A stretch of 23,696 nt of DNA from NCBI GenBank assembly GCA_937978655.1, contig CALJUX010000025.1:1-23696 (forward strand), read 5' to 3'. Numbering within the stretch: position 1 is the first letter of the stretch; each line of letters begins with the position of its first letter. The position numbers were made by a program, and so were the translations under genes. The stretch is from an uncultured Chromatiaceae bacterium (GTDB lineage Bacteria > Pseudomonadota > Gammaproteobacteria > Enterobacterales > Alteromonadaceae). The notes under the pieces were generated by a model that was not told where the DNA came from, did no database searches, and worked only from the letters and a program-made list of their open reading frames with translations. Of this stretch, positions 14,544 through 23,165 are shown in pieces.

Positions 14544-16844
14544 TCAGGCCTCATAAGCCGCCAGATATTCCTGCAAAAGCTGCAAATGTGCGTCTATTGT
14601 CAGGTGAAATTCAATTAACTGGCGCGCTACCGCCGGCCAGTTTGGCTGCTCCAGTTGCTCCAGTTGTTTGGCCTGCTGCTGTACCCACAACAAACCGACC
14701 GACGCCGCCGCGCCTTTCAGTTTATGCGCCGCCTCCTGAAACTCCTGCAATTGCTCTGTAGTTGCAGCTTCTACCATCTTATTGACATAACCCGGCACTA
14801 ATTGCTGAAACAGCTGCATACTGCGTTGCATCGGCGCTTTACCAAGTGACTGCAGATAGTCCTGTAAAGTCACGGTATCGAGCACTGTGTCCTGTTCTTG
14901 CGGCTGTTGCTCTTGCAACAACTGGCTTTGCCGCACCGCACTGGGTGAAAACAGCCGCGCCAGTACCTGATCGAGATTATTGGTATTGATAGGTTTGGCC
15001 AGCGCCCCGGCAATGTTAATCCCTTCAAGCTGCTGTTCGGCTTTGCGCACATTGGCGCTTAACACCACAATTGGGATTTGCGCCAGATGCGGTTCTTGCT
15101 GCATAAAACGTGCAATTTGATCACCATTCATATCAGGCAGTTGCATATCAAGCAGCACCAGATCGATGTCGTCTTCGGTTTCCAGCAGTGCCAGCGCATC
15201 CTCACCGGTCTCGGCATGCACCACCGAATGGCCGCGTTGTTCCAGCAGATTGGTGGCGATCTCAGCATTCAGTGGCACGTCTTCTACCAGCAGAATGGTC
15301 AGTTGCGGACAAGCCAGCGGATTATTCAGTTCAGGTGCCTGCAGTGCGGATGTCGGCAGCCGGACCGTAAAATGACTGCCCTGATTGATCTGACTTTGCA
15401 CCGAGACAGTGCCGCCCATCGCTTCGACCAGCGCTCTGGAAACCGACAAGCCAATCCCGGAACCGACAATACTCAGGCGCCGGCCGTCACTGGACTTGTA
15501 ATACATATCGAAGATACGTTGCTGCTCATGCAACGAGATGCCGATCCCCGTGTCATTGACGACAAAAATCAGCTCATCATCACAGAGTTCGGCATACAAG
15601 CTGACCTCACCACGGGCAGTGAATTTGACAGCATTACTGAGTAAATTCCACAGCACCTGACGCACCCGGGTCGGGTCGAGCTTCAGATATCCCTGCAAAG
15701 CGCCAACCTGCTGCAACTTAAACGCCAGGCCTTTTTGCTGACATATCAATTCAGCAAAGTTGGCAATATCCAGAATAAACTGAGCAATGTCAGTACTTTG
15801 ATACAGGATGTCGAGGTCCTGCCGGTCGATTTTATCCAAATCGATAATGTCATTAAAAATATTGCCGAGCGTTTCAGCACTGCTGAAAATCGTATTGGCC
15901 CAGCTGCGCTGTTCGTCCGTTAAACGGGTCTCCAGCAAACGCCGGGTCAGACCCACAATGCCATTGAGCGGCGTACGCAGTTCATGGCTTAACGTGGCGA
16001 TAAACTTGCCTTTGTCCTGATAGGCACGTTCCAGCGCCTGCTCTGCCATTTTGCGTGAGGTGATGTCCCGGCCAAAGCCGAGTAAGCCAATGTACCGGCC
16101 CTGCCGGTCAAAAAATGGCACTTTGCGCATTTCAAACCACATCAGCTGGCCATCCGGCGTGCTGTACTCCACATCCAGCGTCAGTTCGGCCTGATTCACC
16201 GATACCTCGTGATCGGTCAGGATCGCCGCTGGCGCCATATCGGGCGCGTAAATTTCCGACGGATAATGGCCAATCAGTTCACTGGAGCTTTTACCAATCA
16301 TCCGCTCAAACATTTTGTTGCAGCTGGCAAAGCGGCCGGTTTCGTCACGGTAATAGAACAAATCCGGGGAACTGTCGACAATCGACTTCATCAGTAAACT
16401 CTGTTCTTCCACTAACAGCTGGGTCTTTTTACGCTCGGTAATTTCTTTACGCAGCTCATCAACCGCCTGCCGTTTGGCCTGAAAGGCTTTTTTCCGCTCT
16501 TCAATTTCAAAGTTGAGCTGACGGATATTTTCCTGCAGGTTTTCATTCAGGCGTTTTTCCTGGCGGGCAGAGTCCTGCAGGTAAAACAACGTGGCATCAA
16601 GATGTTTAATCAGATAAAGACAGGCAGAAACTAACGGCGGTGCCGCCACCAGCGCAAATAACAAAGCGCCGCTGATTAAATCCCAGTCCACTCTGTTGTG
16701 TAGCGTCAGGCTGAACACCAGCGCTATCAGGCCGGCAGCGACAATAATGAGCAACGCCGTCAGACTGAACAGCTGCAACCAGCCCCACTGTTTCAGCACC
16801 AGCGCCAGCTGGCTGACCCAGGGATGGATCCGGTATTGACTCAT
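14544..16844 (-). CDS. arcB: Hybrid sensor kinase ArcB
   Basis: Predicted protein of 766 aa (E. coli 778). ArcB senses the quinone pool and phosphorylates ArcA through a His-Asp-His relay. Order: two transmembrane helices (about 23-45 and 56-80) with a very short periplasmic link; coiled coil about 90-145; PAS about 148-265; HisKA with LSHELRTPLNG, His287; HATPase with NLLSNAVKF, DTGIGIS and GSGIGLSVS; receiver with LLDMQLPDMNG, Asp566; HPt with AAHKLKGAA, His707. All relay residues are present. In the PAS domain, Cys175 (SCNKMFE) aligns with E. coli Cys180, but the place of Cys241 is Trp236 (LMWFEMRKV against KACFEIRKV). The alignment is by eye, from memory of E. coli ArcB. AGAGG lies about 11 bases before the ATG. 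It converges on arcA; in E. coli the two genes are unlinked. Confidence 0.95.
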   Translation of the reverse strand: MSQYRIHPWVSQLALVLKQWGWLQLFSLTALLIIVAAGLIALVFSLTLHNRVDWDLISGALLFALVAAPPLVSACLYLIKHLDATLFYLQDSARQEKRLNENLQENIRQLNFEIEERKKAFQAKRQAVDELRKEITERKKTQLLVEEQSLLMKSIVDSSPDLFYYRDETGRFASCNKMFERMIGKSSSELIGHYPSEIYAPDMAPAAILTDHEVSVNQAELTLDVEYSTPDGQLMWFEMRKVPFFDRQGRYIGLLGFGRDITSRKMAEQALERAYQDKGKFIATLSHELRTPLNGIVGLTRRLLETRLTDEQRSWANTIFSSAETLGNIFNDIIDLDKIDRQDLDILYQSTDIAQFILDIANFAELICQQKGLAFKLQQVGALQGYLKLDPTRVRQVLWNLLSNAVKFTARGEVSLYAELCDDELIFVVNDTGIGISLHEQQRIFDMYYKSSDGRRLSIVGSGIGLSVSRALVEAMGGTVSVQSQINQGSHFTVRLPTSALQAPELNNPLACPQLTILLVEDVPLNAEIATNLLEQRGHSVVHAETGEDALALLETEDDIDLVLLDMQLPDMNGDQIARFMQQEPHLAQIPIVVLSANVRKAEQQLEGINIAGALAKPINTNNLDQVLARLFSPSAVRQSQLLQEQQPQEQDTVLDTVTLQDYLQSLGKAPMQRSMQLFQQLVPGYVNKMVEAATTEQLQEFQEAAHKLKGAAASVGLLWVQQQAKQLEQLEQPNWPAVARQLIEFHLTIDAHLQLLQEYLAAYEA

Positions 16845-17087
16845 GCAGTAACAACCTCTTTTGTGCCGGCGCAGCCGTGTTTTAAGCGTATTTCAGCAAA
16901 CCGGCACTTTGGTAAAAATTTGAAGTGAAACCGCATCTTATTACTATCGTCACGGCTTTATTTGTACCCGTTAGATTATCTTGTCCTGACTGCTTTGCCA
17001 ATTGCAGTTAACAGGCCGCGCGGGCGTTATAGTGCCAATTCTGAGCCTGGCCGGACATCAGCCCAAAGCGACGCTGATCCGGCTGAC

Positions 17088-17117
17088 TTGTCAGTGCGTA
17101 AATGAAAGGAGTAAAAT
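17088..17117 (+). promoter_or_regulatory. Distal candidate promoter of folE2
   Basis: TTGTCA (17088-17093, 5 of 6), an 18-base spacer and TAAAAT (17112-17117, 5 of 6). Its -10 element is overlapped by the inverted repeat at 17115-17141. The transcript would have a leader of over 200 bases before folE2. Confidence 0.4.
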
Positions 17118-17141
17118 ACCTGACTATTTTTATCAGGTATT
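17115..17141 (+). promoter_or_regulatory. 27-bp inverted repeat, operator candidate
   Basis: AATACCTGA (17115-17123) and TCAGGTATT (17133-17141) are perfect reverse complements around nine bases, CTATTTTTA. No T-run follows, so a terminator is unlikely. The repeat covers the -10 and start region of the distal candidate promoter, the usual place for a repressor. The ACCTGA/TCAGGT arms resemble a lux box but with one extra central base. Confidence 0.5.
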
Positions 17142-17252
17142 AGACTTGTTTCTGCCGCAGCTGCCCACAAATAGCAGCGCATCACAGATGAAGTTCAACG
17201 CCGGTACGCCAATCGAGCGAAAAAATGGATGGCACCTTTGCAAATTTTTCAT

Positions 17253-17280
17253 AAGACAAATGTGTGAAGCTTGATAGAAT
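17253..17280 (+). promoter_or_regulatory. Proximal candidate promoter of folE2
   Basis: AAGACA (17253-17258, 4 of 6), a 16-base spacer and TAGAAT (17275-17280, 5 of 6), with TGA just before it forming an extended -10. The start near 17287 gives a leader of about 53 bases. Confidence 0.5.
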
Positions 17281-17339
17281 GCCGCCCTTTCCAGACCAAG
17301 CGTGCTGAAGTAGTCGCAACAGACAGACCCGGAGATTTC

Positions 17340-18266
17340 ATGCCGATAGCGATGCCAGATGTAGCCAACCAATCATGTGCCACCACCGAAGGCACTTTAG
17401 ACTGGGTTGGCATGAGCCATATTGAAGTGCCGCTGATGCTGGCATTACACGGCGAAGCGCCGCGTCAGGTCAGTGCTAAAGTAGAAGCATTCGTCAACCT
17501 GGCCGACCCCAAAGCCAAAGGCATTCATATGTCACGGCTGTACCTCGCGCTGGACGAATTGTCCCGCGAATCCAGCTTAAGCCATGCCACCTTGTGTGAA
17601 TTGCTCGACACTTTTATTACCACTCATGAAGATTTAAGCGATCAGGCTTTTGTGAAGTTTGATTTCGACCTGCATTTACGCCGCAAGGCACTGATCACCG
17701 AAAAACAAGGCTGGAAAGCCTATCCTGTGACTATCACAGGTCAAGTGGTGGAGAACCAGCTGCAGGTTGAGCTGAAAGTGAATGTGCCTTATTCATCCAC
17801 CTGCCCTTGCTCTGCGGCATTGGCGCGTCAGCTGATTCAGGAAGCTTTTGTTGCCCGTTTTGCCGGTCAGCAGCAAATCAGCAGTGAACTGGTGGTCGAT
17901 TGGCTTGGCACTACCCAAGGCATAGTAGCAACACCTCATAGCCAGCGTTCGGTGGCGGAAGTCAAAGTGAAACTGCAACGCAGTGTCAGCGAATTTCCGA
18001 TTGTGGCGCTGATTGATGCGATTGAAGATGCGCTGAAAACGCCGGTACAGGCTGCGGTCAAACGCGCCGATGAGCAGGAGTTTGCCCGCTTAAACGGCCA
18101 GAATCTGATGTTCTGTGAAGACGCGGCGCGCCGGTTAAAACACGCCTTAAATGGCCTGACCGAGTTTGAAGATTTCTGGCTGCGGGTCAACCACTACGAA
18201 TCGCTGCATGCGCATGATGCTGTTGCGGTAACAGTGAAAGGCCTGCAAGGCGGCTACCGCGCTTAG
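17340..18266 (+). CDS. folE2: GTP cyclohydrolase FolE2 (type IB)
   Basis: Predicted protein of 308 aa, the usual FolE2 length. It converts GTP to 7,8-dihydroneopterin triphosphate, the first step toward folate and queuosine, and unlike FolE it works with metals other than zinc. Diagnostic parts: an N-terminal MPIAMPDVA, KGIHMSRLYLALDEL (60-74), the metal/active-site loop YSSTCPCSAAL with Cys155 and Cys157, ATPHSQRS (197-204) and a C-terminal VNHYESLHAHDAVA. The frame is open back to 17271, but ATG 17340 is preferred: GGAG lies 5 bases upstream and the family begins here. FolE2 is often induced by zinc starvation, but I see no clear Zur palindrome. It is a single-gene unit closed by a terminator. 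Confidence 0.95.
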   Translation: MPIAMPDVANQSCATTEGTLDWVGMSHIEVPLMLALHGEAPRQVSAKVEAFVNLADPKAKGIHMSRLYLALDELSRESSLSHATLCELLDTFITTHEDLSDQAFVKFDFDLHLRRKALITEKQGWKAYPVTITGQVVENQLQVELKVNVPYSSTCPCSAALARQLIQEAFVARFAGQQQISSELVVDWLGTTQGIVATPHSQRSVAEVKVKLQRSVSEFPIVALIDAIEDALKTPVQAAVKRADEQEFARLNGQNLMFCEDAARRLKHALNGLTEFEDFWLRVNHYESLHAHDAVAVTVKGLQGGYRA

Positions 18267-18334
18267 ATGCTCCCGCCATCACGCCGCTGAATAGCGCGCA
18301 TATTTAGCGCATATATCTGCGACTAAAAACCAAC

Positions 18335-18362
18335 AAAAAGCTGCCAATGGCAGCTTTTTTTT
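18335..18362 (+). terminator. Intrinsic terminator after folE2
   Basis: AAAAAGCTGCC (18335-18345) pairs with GGCAGCT plus the T-run (18349-18362) around a three-base loop. Eight Ts follow the stem, and the A-run on the other side could serve the opposite strand. Confidence 0.9.
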
Positions 18363-18403
18363 CGTCTCCCCCCGGCAAATAAGCGCCGAAAAACGGCATT
18401 TTC

Positions 18404-18418
18404 TGTAATTTTATTACA
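18404..18418 (+). promoter_or_regulatory. HexR-like palindromic operator upstream of gltB
   Basis: TGTAAT (18404-18409) and ATTACA (18413-18418) are perfect inverted arms around TTT. The known HexR site in gamma-proteobacteria is, from memory, TGTAAT-TAA-ATTACA, with the same arms and the same spacing. HexR is an RpiR-family regulator of central carbon metabolism that responds to KDPG. The site is about 97 bases upstream of the start expected from the first gltB promoter, which would fit activation better than simple blockage. Confidence 0.55.
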
Positions 18419-18472
18419 TTTAAGCCCGGCAGGCTGATGCGGTGAATCACCGGCACTCTGCCAAAAGTCATC

Positions 18473-18501
18473 TTGCAATTTTCAGCAAAAATCGGTATAT
18501 C
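18473..18501 (+). promoter_or_regulatory. Candidate upstream promoter of gltB
   Basis: TTGCAA (18473-18478, 4 of 6), a 17-base spacer and TATATC (18496-18501, 4 of 6). It would give a leader of about 170 bases. Confidence 0.35.
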
Positions 18502-18562
18502 TGATAGCAGGTCTTTACGTTCAGACGTCCAGACCCCACTAAAATAACAACTCAAACAGCCA

Positions 18563-18591
18563 TTGACCCTTGAAAGTACGACCGTTATTTT
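18563..18591 (+). promoter_or_regulatory. Candidate downstream promoter of gltB
   Basis: TTGACC (18563-18568, 5 of 6), a 17-base spacer and TATTTT (18586-18591, 4 of 6). The start would fall near 18598, about 80 bases before the ATG. Confidence 0.45.
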
Positions 18592-18680
18592 CTTTCACAC
18601 GTAAAAACCAAAATTAAAAGAATATAAATTCACTATTTTTACATTTTTATTTATGCAGGACAGGTTGGAGGGAGTGTGTC

Positions 18681-21600
18681 ATGGCGTTGTATCATCACAG
18701 CCAGGCCAGAGAAAACTGTGGCTTTGGTCTGATCACCCATCTTGAAGGGGTGGCAAGTCACCGGATAGTCCGGACCGCAATCAGCGGTTTGGCCCGGATG
18801 CAGCATCGCGGTGGCATTTCAGCAGACGGTAAAACCGGTGACGGTTGCGGTCTGCTGATGCAGAAACCTGATAGTTTTTTCCGCGCTATTGCCGCGGAAA
18901 ATAACTGGGTGCTGGGCAAAAAATATGGCGTCGGGATGATTTTTTTAAGTCAGGACCCGGTCAAAGCCGAAGTTGCCAAATCAATTATTGAAGCTGAAAT
19001 CAGTCGTGAGACCTTAACACTGGTCGGCTGGCGCGAAGTGCCAACTGACGCATCAGTGCTTGGGCCTATTGCGGCCAGCTCAATGCCAAAAATTATGCAG
19101 GTGTTTGTCAGCGCCCAGCCTGGCTGGGGTGACCACGACCTGGAGCGTCGCTTATACATGCTGCGCCGCCGTGCCGAAAAGCTAGTCGCCGAGCAATTGC
19201 CGGACGACAGCGATTTTTATATCCCGAGCTTTTCCAGTCTGGTGACTGTGTTCAAAGGCCTGATGATGCCGGCCGACTTACCGGGATTTTATCTGGATTT
19301 AGCCGATATCCGCATGGAAACCGCCATTTGTGTGTTCCACCAGCGGTTCTCGACCAATACCATGCCACGTTGGGCTTTGGCGCAGCCATTCCGTTTTCTG
19401 GCGCACAACGGTGAAATCAATACCATCACCGGCAACCGGCAATGGGCCCGCGCGCGGCAATATAAATTTGCCTCGCCGCTGATTCCGGATATGTCGCAGG
19501 CGGCGCCTTATGTCGGCACTAAAGGCTCAGATTCGAGTTCACTCGACAACATGCTGGAGCTGTTTTTAGCCGGTGGCATGGATTTGTTCCGCGCCATGCG
19601 TTTGCTGGTACCACCAGCCTGGCAAGGCAATAAAGTCATGGATGATGATTTAAAAGCCTTCTACGAATTTAACTCGATGCATATGGAGCCGTGGGATGGT
19701 CCGGCCGGTATTGTACTGACCAATGGTCAGCATGTCGCCTGTAACCTGGACCGCAACGGCCTGCGCCCTGCCCGTTTTGTTATTACCAAAGACAAGTTAA
19801 TTACACTGGCTTCTGAAGTCGGGATCTGGGATTACACTGCAGATGAAGTGCTGGAAAAAGGCCGCGTGGGCCCGGGCGAGATGCTGGCGATCGATACTCA
19901 AACCGGTACCATCTGGCGCTCCGACGAAATCGACGCCGACTTAAAAGCGCGTCACCCGTACCGCCACTGGCTGAACCAGAACGTGCAGCGTCTGGTGCCG
20001 TACGAGAAGTTTGAAACTGACCTGATTGGCAAACGGGTATTCTCCGACGACGAGATGCTGGTGCTGCATAAGCTGTTTAACTACAGCTATGAAGAAATTG
20101 ATCAGGTCATCACAGTCCTTGCCAAAGATGGCCAGGAAGCTGTCGGCTCGATGGGCGACGATACGCCGATGGCGGTGTTGTCGCGTAAACCACGCACATT
20201 CTACGATTATTTCCGCCAGCAGTTTGCCCAGGTCACCAACCCGCCAATTGACCCATTGCGTGAAGCACACGTGATGTCGCTGGCGACCAGTATTGGCCGC
20301 GAACATAACGTGTTCAGCGAAACCGCCGGCTACGCCCGCCGTATTCAGTTTGAATCGCCGGTGATGATGTATTCTGACCTGAAGCAGTTAAAAACTGCCG
20401 ACCAGAATTTCTACAAACATCACATCATCTCGATTAACTACGCACCGGAAGAAGGTCTGGAAAATGCGCTGCGCCGTATTGCCGCCGAAGCCGTGCAGGT
20501 GGTGCGTGAAGAAAACGTGGTGCTGGTGATTCTGACTGACCGCAAAGTGCAACAAGGTTTTGTGCCGGTACCGGCCGCGATGGCGGTGGGCGCTGTGCAT
20601 CACGCATTAGTCGACAACCAGCTGCGCTGTGATTCCAACATCATTATCGAAACCGCTGGCGCCCGTGACCCGCATCACTTTGCCGTGCTGGTTGGTTTAG
20701 GCGCGACCGGTATTTATCCGTTCCTGGCTTATGAGACCATCGAACAGCTGGTGGAAAAAGGCAATATCAACCTGACCGCGCGTCAGGCCGTGCTGAATTA
20801 CCGTAAAGGCATTAACAAAGGCCTCTACAAAATCATGTCAAAAATGGGTATTTCTACAGTGGCGAGTTACCGCTGTTCCAACCTGTTTGAGGCCGTTGGT
20901 ATCAATAAAAACGTGATGCAGCTGTGCTTCCCCGACGTGCCTTCGCGTTTAGGTGGTGCCGATTTCACTGATTTTGAAGCCGATGTGCTGGTTCGCGCCA
21001 ATACCGCCTGGCTGAAGCGTAAGCCGCTGACGCACGGTGGTTTATTAAAATATGTGCATGACGGCGAATACCACGCTTACAACCCGGATGTGGTACAGAC
21101 CTTACAAAAAGCGGTGCGTAGCGGCGACTATGAAGACTACAAAGCTTATCGTGATGTGGTGAACACCCGCCCGGTGGCGCATATCCGCGATTTGTTTGTG
21201 TTGGATAAAGCCAAAGCCACGCCGATCGCGCTGGATAAAGTCGCCCCCGCCGAACAGCTGTATCCGCGTTTTGACAGCGCTGCGATGTCGATTGGCGCCT
21301 TAAGCCCGGAAGCGCATGAGGCTTTAGCCATTGCAATGAACCGGCTCGGTGGTCGTTCCAATTCCGGTGAAGGTGGTGAAGACCCACGCCGCTTTGGCAC
21401 GGAAAAGAACAGTAAAATCAAACAAGTGGCATCTGGTCGCTTCGGTGTAACGCCGCATTATCTGGTCAATGCTGAAGTTATCCAGATTAAAGTGGCGCAA
21501 GGCGCTAAACCCGGTGAAGGTGGTCAGTTACCGGGCGAAAAAGTTACCGCGGAAATTGCCCGCCTGCGTTATTCAGTGCCGGGTGTGACGCTGATTTCGC

Positions 21601-23156
21601 CACCGCCGCATCACGATATTTATTCGATTGAAGATTTGTCGCAGCTGATTTTTGACTTAAAACAGGTCAATCCGCAGGCGCTGATCTCGGTCAAACTGGT
21701 GTCAGAGCCTGGCGTTGGCACTATCGCCACTGGTGTGGCCAAAGCCTACGCTGACCTTATTACTGTGTCCGGCTACGACGGTGGCACCGGCGCCAGCCCG
21801 CTGACTTCAGTCAAATACGCCGGCAGCCCGTGGGAACTGGGCCTCGCCGAAGTGCATCAGGCTTTAGTTGAAAACGGCCTGCGTGACCGTGTGCGCTTGC
21901 AGGTGGACGGTGGCCTGAAAACCGGTCTGGACGTGGTGAAAGCAGCCATTTTAGGCGCCGAAAGTTTTGGTTTTGGTACCGGCCCGATGGTGGCGCTTGG
22001 CTGTAAATTCCTGCGTATTTGCCATTTAAACAACTGTGCCACCGGCGTTGCTACACAAGACGCCACGCTGCGCCGTGACCATTTCAACGGCTTGCCGGAA
22101 ATGGTGATGAACTACTTTAAGTTCATCTCCACCGAAGTACGCGAACTGCTGGCAGAGCTTGGCGTCAGCCAGTTGACCGACCTGATTGGTCGTACTGATT
22201 TACTCAGCGTCAAACCGGGTGAAACCACCCGTCAGGCCAAACTGGATTTAACGCCAATTCTGTTAGCCAGTGGTGTCAGCTCCGACAAACCGCTGTATTG
22301 CGTGCAGAATAACGACCCGTTTGATAACGGCCCGTTAAACCAGCTGTTAGTCGAACGCTGCGCGGACATGGTCAAGTACAAAACCGGTGGTCGGCTCAAT
22401 CTGGCTATTCGCAACACCGACCGCTCCGTCGGCGCCAAGTTGTCTGGTCTGATCGCCCGCACCCACGGCAATCAGGGCATGGCGACTGAGCCAATTGAAG
22501 TGCAGTTCAGCGGCACAGCCGGCCAAAGTTTTGGCGTCTGGAACGCCGGTGGTTTGCACCTGTCGCTGCAAGGCGATGCCAACGATTATGTTGGTAAAGG
22601 CATGACCGGTGGCCAATTGGCGGTCTATCCACCAAAAGGATGTAGTTTCGCTAAAGACAACGCCACTATCGTTGGCAACACCTGTTTGTACGGCGCCACC
22701 GGCGGGCGTCTCTATGCAGCAGGTCGTGCCGGTGAGCGTTTCGCGGTGCGTAACTCTGGCGCTATTGCGGTGATTGAAGGCACCGGCGATAACTGCTGTG
22801 AATATATGACCGGCGGTGTGGTGGTGGTGTTAGGCCAGACTGGCGTCAACTTTGGCGCCGGCATGACCGGTGGTTTTGCTTATCTGTATGACGAGCAAAA
22901 CGATTTGGACCTGCGCGTCAATGGCGAACTGGTGGAAACACTGGAAGTCAGCACGCCTATTCTGCAGGAACATTTACGCAGTCTTATTCATCAACATTTT
23001 GAGGCCACTGGCTCCGAACGCGCGCATCAGATTTTGTCGTCGTTCCAGAGCTGTTTAAGTAAATTTAAGCTGGTGAAACCAAAAACCAGCGACGTTAACA
23101 CCCTGCTGGGCCACCGTGCCCGCTCGTCCGCCGAGCTGCGGGTTCAGGCGATGTAA
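18681..23156 (+). CDS. gltB: Glutamate synthase (NADPH) large subunit GltB
   Basis: Predicted proenzyme of 1491 aa (E. coli about 1486). With GltD it makes two glutamates from glutamine and 2-oxoglutarate. A 12-residue propeptide precedes the N-terminal nucleophile Cys13 (ENCGFGLITHLEG), which releases ammonia from glutamine. The class II amidotransferase domain includes MQHRGGISADGKTGDG (about 41-56), the CVFHQRFSTNT loop and LAHNGEINTITGNR. The FMN-binding synthase domain includes SNSGEGGEDPRRFG and VSGYDGGTGASPLTS. The 3Fe-4S ligands are Cys1108-x5-Cys1114-x4-Cys1119. The C-terminal beta-helix has the Gly-rich repeats GATGGRLYAAGRAGERFAVRNSG (in part) and MTGGVVVVLG. GGAGGGAG lies 6 bases before the ATG. 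It is followed by gltD after 9 bases. Confidence 0.98.
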   Translation: MALYHHSQARENCGFGLITHLEGVASHRIVRTAISGLARMQHRGGISADGKTGDGCGLLMQKPDSFFRAIAAENNWVLGKKYGVGMIFLSQDPVKAEVAKSIIEAEISRETLTLVGWREVPTDASVLGPIAASSMPKIMQVFVSAQPGWGDHDLERRLYMLRRRAEKLVAEQLPDDSDFYIPSFSSLVTVFKGLMMPADLPGFYLDLADIRMETAICVFHQRFSTNTMPRWALAQPFRFLAHNGEINTITGNRQWARARQYKFASPLIPDMSQAAPYVGTKGSDSSSLDNMLELFLAGGMDLFRAMRLLVPPAWQGNKVMDDDLKAFYEFNSMHMEPWDGPAGIVLTNGQHVACNLDRNGLRPARFVITKDKLITLASEVGIWDYTADEVLEKGRVGPGEMLAIDTQTGTIWRSDEIDADLKARHPYRHWLNQNVQRLVPYEKFETDLIGKRVFSDDEMLVLHKLFNYSYEEIDQVITVLAKDGQEAVGSMGDDTPMAVLSRKPRTFYDYFRQQFAQVTNPPIDPLREAHVMSLATSIGREHNVFSETAGYARRIQFESPVMMYSDLKQLKTADQNFYKHHIISINYAPEEGLENALRRIAAEAVQVVREENVVLVILTDRKVQQGFVPVPAAMAVGAVHHALVDNQLRCDSNIIIETAGARDPHHFAVLVGLGATGIYPFLAYETIEQLVEKGNINLTARQAVLNYRKGINKGLYKIMSKMGISTVASYRCSNLFEAVGINKNVMQLCFPDVPSRLGGADFTDFEADVLVRANTAWLKRKPLTHGGLLKYVHDGEYHAYNPDVVQTLQKAVRSGDYEDYKAYRDVVNTRPVAHIRDLFVLDKAKATPIALDKVAPAEQLYPRFDSAAMSIGALSPEAHEALAIAMNRLGGRSNSGEGGEDPRRFGTEKNSKIKQVASGRFGVTPHYLVNAEVIQIKVAQGAKPGEGGQLPGEKVTAEIARLRYSVPGVTLISPPPHHDIYSIEDLSQLIFDLKQVNPQALISVKLVSEPGVGTIATGVAKAYADLITVSGYDGGTGASPLTSVKYAGSPWELGLAEVHQALVENGLRDRVRLQVDGGLKTGLDVVKAAILGAESFGFGTGPMVALGCKFLRICHLNNCATGVATQDATLRRDHFNGLPEMVMNYFKFISTEVRELLAELGVSQLTDLIGRTDLLSVKPGETTRQAKLDLTPILLASGVSSDKPLYCVQNNDPFDNGPLNQLLVERCADMVKYKTGGRLNLAIRNTDRSVGAKLSGLIARTHGNQGMATEPIEVQFSGTAGQSFGVWNAGGLHLSLQGDANDYVGKGMTGGQLAVYPPKGCSFAKDNATIVGNTCLYGATGGRLYAAGRAGERFAVRNSGAIAVIEGTGDNCCEYMTGGVVVVLGQTGVNFGAGMTGGFAYLYDEQNDLDLRVNGELVETLEVSTPILQEHLRSLIHQHFEATGSERAHQILSSFQSCLSKFKLVKPKTSDVNTLLGHRARSSAELRVQAM

Positions 23157-23165
23157 GGAGGACCT

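Larger units (their letters stand above)
16845..17339. other. Long divergent intergenic region between arcB and folE2
   Basis: 495 bases without a credible gene. The arcB side contains GTGCCGG (16863-16869) and CCGGCAC (16911-16917), which could pair in the arcB leader. No convincing arcB promoter was found. The folE2 side holds two candidate promoters and one inverted repeat, listed separately. A 90-codon open frame (17002-17274) starts with TTG, lacks a ribosome-binding site and has no recognisable protein features. Confidence 0.6.
18363..18680 (+). other. Upstream regulatory region of gltB
   Basis: About 320 bases with no credible gene between the folE2 terminator and gltB. It holds a perfect 15-bp palindrome and two candidate promoters, listed separately, then an AT-rich stretch (18585-18655) and the ribosome-binding site. 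A minus-strand open frame (18304-18555) runs through the terminator and has no features of a real protein. Confidence 0.6.

Noticed and set aside
17002..17274. 90-codon plus-strand open frame upstream of folE2
   Set aside because: TTG start, no ribosome-binding site, runs through the operator candidate and the proximal promoter, no protein-like features.
18304..18555. 83-codon minus-strand open frame between folE2 and gltB
   Set aside because: It covers the folE2 terminator and the HexR-like palindrome and has no recognisable domain or ribosome-binding site.
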